NCBI RefSeq assembly: GCF_900116645.1
Contig: NZ_FPBO01000035.1
Coordinates: 33,537 to 97,536 of the forward strand
From: Pseudoduganella namucuonensis
GTDB taxonomy: Bacteria > Pseudomonadota > Gammaproteobacteria > Burkholderiales > Burkholderiaceae_D
Direction of reading: 5' to 3'
Length of the DNA stretch: 64,000 bases
Shown here piece by piece: positions 61,326 through 64,000 of this stretch (the first letter of the stretch is position 1; every line of letters begins with the position of its first letter). The translations under genes and the position numbers were made by a program. The notes beneath the pieces were generated by a model that searched no databases, was not told where the DNA came from, and saw only the letters and a list, made by a program, of their open reading frames with translations.

Positions 61326-62702
61326 TCAACGACCCAGCAACGTCCCCGCCAACCGCCGCGCAAACACGCGCAAATCCGGCACCGCCGTGGCCTCCCAGTA
61401 GTTCGCCTTCAACCACGGCCCTATATAAAACAGGCTCCGTGAAGGCCTGCCATCTGCCCCCACCACCGCGCAATCCTCCGCCACATCGATGCCCAATCCC
61501 AGCCGGTCGGTGCAGATCAAGCCATCCTCCAGCAGCTGCCCCACCAGCGCGCTGTTGGTATGGCGCGGATCCGAGCACGGCCCCGTGCAATTGACCACGT
61601 ACTCCACCCGTATGGTCTGGTTGGCGCAGGCGCCGCGCGGCCGCACCGACACATGGACGCCATCGCCGCCCTCGTCGAACCCGGCCACCCGCGCCGCCAG
61701 CGTCCGCACCGTGCCCGCCGCCAGCGCCGCGCCGAAGCGCTCGTGGACAACCGGCGCCAGGCGGTGCCGATGGGTGTCCCAGTACGGCTGCACATGGCGC
61801 AGGAAGCGTCTGCGCTCCTTTTCCGGATACGCCAGCCACACGTCCGCCGTGACCGGGCGCAACAGCGCCAGGCCCTCGCGCCAGTCGCGGCCCTCCGAGG
61901 CGATGGCGCGGCAATACTGGCGGAAGGCGCGCAGTTGCGCGCGCACCGTGGCGGCGTCGCCCCAGATCGCCTCCGCGCCCGCGCCGGACGGCTTGCCGGC
62001 CGTGTGCCGATGGTGCTGCGGCAGCAGGCCCCGGCGGGACACGGCCGTGACGGGCCGTTCCGGGTTGCGGTTCAGCAGCGTCATCGCCACGTCGACGGCG
62101 GTCAAGCCCGTGCCCAGCAACAGCACCGGCGCGTCGGCCGGGATCGCGTCCAGCCGCGCCTGGTCCCACGGGTCGCGCAGGTAGCGGGCGCTGTCGTAGA
62201 ACGCCATGTCGGCGACGCGCGGGTTGTTCGACGGGAAATGGCCCAGGGCCAGCACCACCTTGTCCACCTCCATCGTTTCGCCACCTTCGAGCGTTACGAT
62301 GCTAGCGCGGCCGTCGGCGGCGGTGACGATGCGGGTGACGTGGCGGTAGATGCGCTTGAGTTCGGTGTTGGGCGCGGCGCCGAGCTCGGCCTGGTTCAGC
62401 AGCCACTCGAGGTAGTCGCCGTAGATGCGGCGGGAGACGAAGGAGCCCGCCGCGGTGCCGGCATCGACGTGCTGGGCGTAGCGCAGGAAATGGTCCGGGT
62501 CCTCATCGAATGCGCTCATGTTCCCGGCGGGGACGTTGAGCGTGTGCTCCGGGCTTTGGGTGCCGTAGGCCATGCCGCGCGCGATGCGGCCGCTGCCGTT
62601 CAGCAGGTGGATGCGGGTGGCTTCACCGCTCTCTTGCCGAAGCAGACGGGCGGCGATGACGGCGCCGGAGAAGCCGGCGCCGATGATGAGGATGGTTTTC
62701 AT
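61326..62702 (-). CDS. FAD/NAD(P)-binding protein (YdhS-like)
   Basis: Flavoprotein of unknown reaction. The 458-residue protein begins with a dinucleotide-binding motif (TILIIGAGFSGAVIAARLLR at residues 3-22), and has PEHTLNVPAGNMSAFD, the second motif VLLLGTGLTAVDVAMTL, and the C-terminal GLGIDVAEDCAVVGADGRPS segment of the pfam FAD_NAD_binding group. The 3' end of the gene exists a second time at 60694-60930. Genes next to it give no clue about substrate. Confidence 0.9.
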   Translation of the reverse strand: MKTILIIGAGFSGAVIAARLLRQESGEATRIHLLNGSGRIARGMAYGTQSPEHTLNVPAGNMSAFDEDPDHFLRYAQHVDAGTAAGSFVSRRIYGDYLEWLLNQAELGAAPNTELKRIYRHVTRIVTAADGRASIVTLEGGETMEVDKVVLALGHFPSNNPRVADMAFYDSARYLRDPWDQARLDAIPADAPVLLLGTGLTAVDVAMTLLNRNPERPVTAVSRRGLLPQHHRHTAGKPSGAGAEAIWGDAATVRAQLRAFRQYCRAIASEGRDWREGLALLRPVTADVWLAYPEKERRRFLRHVQPYWDTHRHRLAPVVHERFGAALAAGTVRTLAARVAGFDEGGDGVHVSVRPRGACANQTIRVEYVVNCTGPCSDPRHTNSALVGQLLEDGLICTDRLGLGIDVAEDCAVVGADGRPSRSLFYIGPWLKANYWEATAVPDLRVFARRLAGTLLGR

Positions 62703-62910
62703 TATGCGTTTTACGAATATGCTTAGAATAATTTCGTATTATTGTATGAGCAAAATAGATCGAGGCTGTAACAAAGATGCCCCGTTGCCATTTTTCCTCA
62801 TCAACCAGTTGTCGAGTATGTAAAACACCTATATGGCTGGCAATTGATTGCCCGCTATGTCATCATGCCCGATCGCGGCCGTGAGTTGCGCGCAGTCTAG
62901 GAAACCGATA

Positions 62911-63522
62911 GTGAACATAAAATCCAGCAACACCGTGTGGCACCACGCCACCGTCACCCGCTCCCGCAGGGAGCAGCTCAACGGCCACAAAGGCGTCGTT
63001 GTCTGGTTTACCGGACTGTCCGGCTCGGGTAAATCCACATTGGCTCACGCGGTCGAGGAAAGGCTGTATCAATCCGGATGCAGAACCTTTGTGCTGGATG
63101 GGGACAATGTGCGCCATGGACTTTGCGCGGACCTGGGTTTCTCGGACGAAGCGCGGACTGAGAATATCCGACGCGTTGGTGAGGCGGCAAAACTCTTCGT
63201 TGAAGCAGGAACGGTCGTTCTGACCGCATTTATCTCCCCCTTTCAAAATGATCGCGAGCGTGTGCGGGCGTTGCTGGCCGCTGACGACTTCATAGAGATC
63301 TATTGTCATTGTTCTCTCGAAATGTGTGAGCAACGGGACGTGAAAGGGCTGTACAAACGCGCCCGCGCGGGCGAGATATCACACTTCACTGGGATTTCTT
63401 CGCCTTATGAGGCTCCTACAGCGCCCGATCTGAAGGTGAACACTGACTCTCTATCTTTGAATGATTCGGTTGAACTGATTTTGAACTTGCTGCGCGAGCG
63501 GAGTGTCATTGCTGCAGCGTAG
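62911..63522 (+). CDS. cysC: adenylylsulfate kinase
   Basis: Phosphorylates adenosine 5'-phosphosulfate to PAPS in sulfate activation. The 203-residue protein has the P-loop GLSGSGKS at 35-42, LDGDNVRHGLCADLGFSD, ENIRRVGEAAKLFVEAG, TAFISPF and GLYKRARAGEISHFTGI, all conserved in CysC. Start is GTG at 62911, preceded by AGGAAA at 7 bases; this matches the E. coli N-terminus (WHHATVTRSRREQLNGHKGV). No sulfate-adenylyltransferase genes are next to it in the window. Confidence 0.94.
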   Translation: MNIKSSNTVWHHATVTRSRREQLNGHKGVVVWFTGLSGSGKSTLAHAVEERLYQSGCRTFVLDGDNVRHGLCADLGFSDEARTENIRRVGEAAKLFVEAGTVVLTAFISPFQNDRERVRALLAADDFIEIYCHCSLEMCEQRDVKGLYKRARAGEISHFTGISSPYEAPTAPDLKVNTDSLSLNDSVELILNLLRERSVIAAA

Positions 63523-63531
63523 CCAGATACC

Positions 63532-63553
63532 GGCCAGATACCGGAATATACAG
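63532..63553. repeat. 11-bp tandem direct repeat
   Basis: GCCAGATACCG occurs twice in a row just after the cysC stop. It may mark a boundary of the insertion sequence that follows. Confidence 0.5.
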
Positions 63554-63601
63554 ACCGTCAGTTTTGCTTTCTGCTGCCGTCCCCTTCGCGCTTTTTGGAG
63601 G

Positions 63602-64000
63602 CTAGATGTCGAGTCCCGTTTGATCATAAACACGTTTAACGAATAATTCGGGCTTCTGCCGCTGCCATTCCTTGAGCGCTTGGATCGGTGTCCTGGTGCC
63701 GATGGCGCGTTGTGGAATATGGTGGTTGTAGAGCTTGAGGTAGTTCAGCAAAGTCGTCTCCAGATCGGCCCTGCTATCGAAACGAGTCTGCCGCAGCAGT
63801 TCGTTAATCCGGCCATTAAACCGCTCCACCATGCCATTGGTTTGTGGATGACGCGGCGGCGCCAGGCGGTGCTCGACAGCGATGGCCGCGCAGGCCTTGT
63901 CGAAGGCGTGCTGGCCGCTGGGTTTCTTGTCCTTGGCCGCGAAGCGATCAGTGAACTGCGAGCCGTTATCAGTCAGTATTTTGCTGATCTTGATAGGCGA
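63602..64000 (-). CDS. IS481-type transposase, 3' part (continues beyond window)
   Basis: DDE transposase of the IS481/IS3-like group, C-terminal part only. The visible residues include LTDNGSQF (an active-site aspartate), RLAPPRHPQTNGMVERFNGR with the catalytic glutamate in VERFNG, and YNHHIPQRAIGTRTPIQAL. The stop is at 63602. The gene's start lies right of the window. The IS end should lie between 63523 and 63601, but I could not define the terminal repeats. Confidence 0.9.
   Translation of the reverse strand, partial: SPIKISKILTDNGSQFTDRFAAKDKKPSGQHAFDKACAAIAVEHRLAPPRHPQTNGMVERFNGRINELLRQTRFDSRADLETTLLNYLKLYNHHIPQRAIGTRTPIQALKEWQRQKPELFVKRVYDQTGLDI

Noticed and set aside
63523..63601. 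Terminal inverted repeat of the IS481-type element
   Set aside because: Only one end is in the window, so no pair of arms could be compared.
1..64000. CRISPR arrays, prophage structural genes or integrase genes
   Set aside because: No regularly spaced short repeats, phage morphogenesis genes or tyrosine/serine recombinase genes were found; the plastic region at 53.5-61.3 kb is made up of TA genes and one tnpB element.

Overview
The window is GC-rich DNA (only short AT-rich islands, in intergenic regions) from a betaproteobacterium, most likely the Oxalobacteraceae (Massilia / Duganella / Janthinobacterium group). This rests on gene content and protein resemblance: a tonB-exbB-exbD-exbD-TPR operon, neighbouring bpt and aat, a prkA-yeaH-spoVR operon, and many GGGGTC(A/T)GACCCC-type intergenic palindromes. 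Genus-level placement is an inference.

Layout. 1-16 kb: a chemotaxis receptor, a secreted GH29 fucosidase, a Tas-like aldo/keto reductase, pyrD with the two N-degron aminoacyl-transferases bpt and aat and a NUDIX hydrolase, an initiator tRNA with a textbook promoter, a methyltransferase, a coupled DUF3142-like/TPR-like secreted pair, AlkA-like glycosylase, EamA exporter, XdhC-like protein, and a lipoprotein resembling M48 peptidases whose HExxH motif is degenerate. 16-23 kb: housekeeping block dut, coaBC, lspA, ileS, ribF. 23-27 kb: energy-transduction operon tonB-exbB-exbD-exbD-TPR. 27-32 kb: prkA-yeaH-spoVR stress operon. 32-46 kb: adenine/adenosine deaminase, ABC permease, truncated haemoglobin, rmuC, CoA-transferase, a MobA-MoeA fusion next to moaA, and rne. 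46-53 kb: rluC, a HAD phosphatase, a Rieske protein and an SppA-like protease form one run of same-strand genes; then an RsuA-type synthase, a PhyH-family dioxygenase and an FAH-family hydrolase.

53.5-61.3 kb is a plastic region packed with toxin-antitoxin (TA) genes and their debris: HigB/HigA-type pair with a perfect operator palindrome, a short antitoxin-like remnant, an MqsA-type antitoxin followed by a class II Fic protein instead of MqsR, a DUF4160-DUF2442 pair whose DUF4160 gene is split by an IS605/IS1341-type element carrying only tnpB, a mazEF pair with a lost toxin C-terminus, a frameshifted J-domain gene, a frameshifted fic fragment, a second mazF fragment, an intact CopG/ParE pair, and a RelB antitoxin with a cut-off YafQ toxin. 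The last lies between two copies of the 3' end of a flavoprotein gene.

The right edge holds the complete FAD/NAD(P)-binding protein gene, cysC (adenylylsulfate kinase) and the 3' part of an IS481-type transposase running out of the window. Most long open frames opposite real genes are GC-driven shadows and are omitted. The most notable items are the tnpB element in DUF4160 with its recognisable omega-RNA end, the MqsA-Fic pairing, the duplicated-3'-end/RelB arrangement, the MobA-MoeA fusion and the inactivated M48-like lipoprotein.
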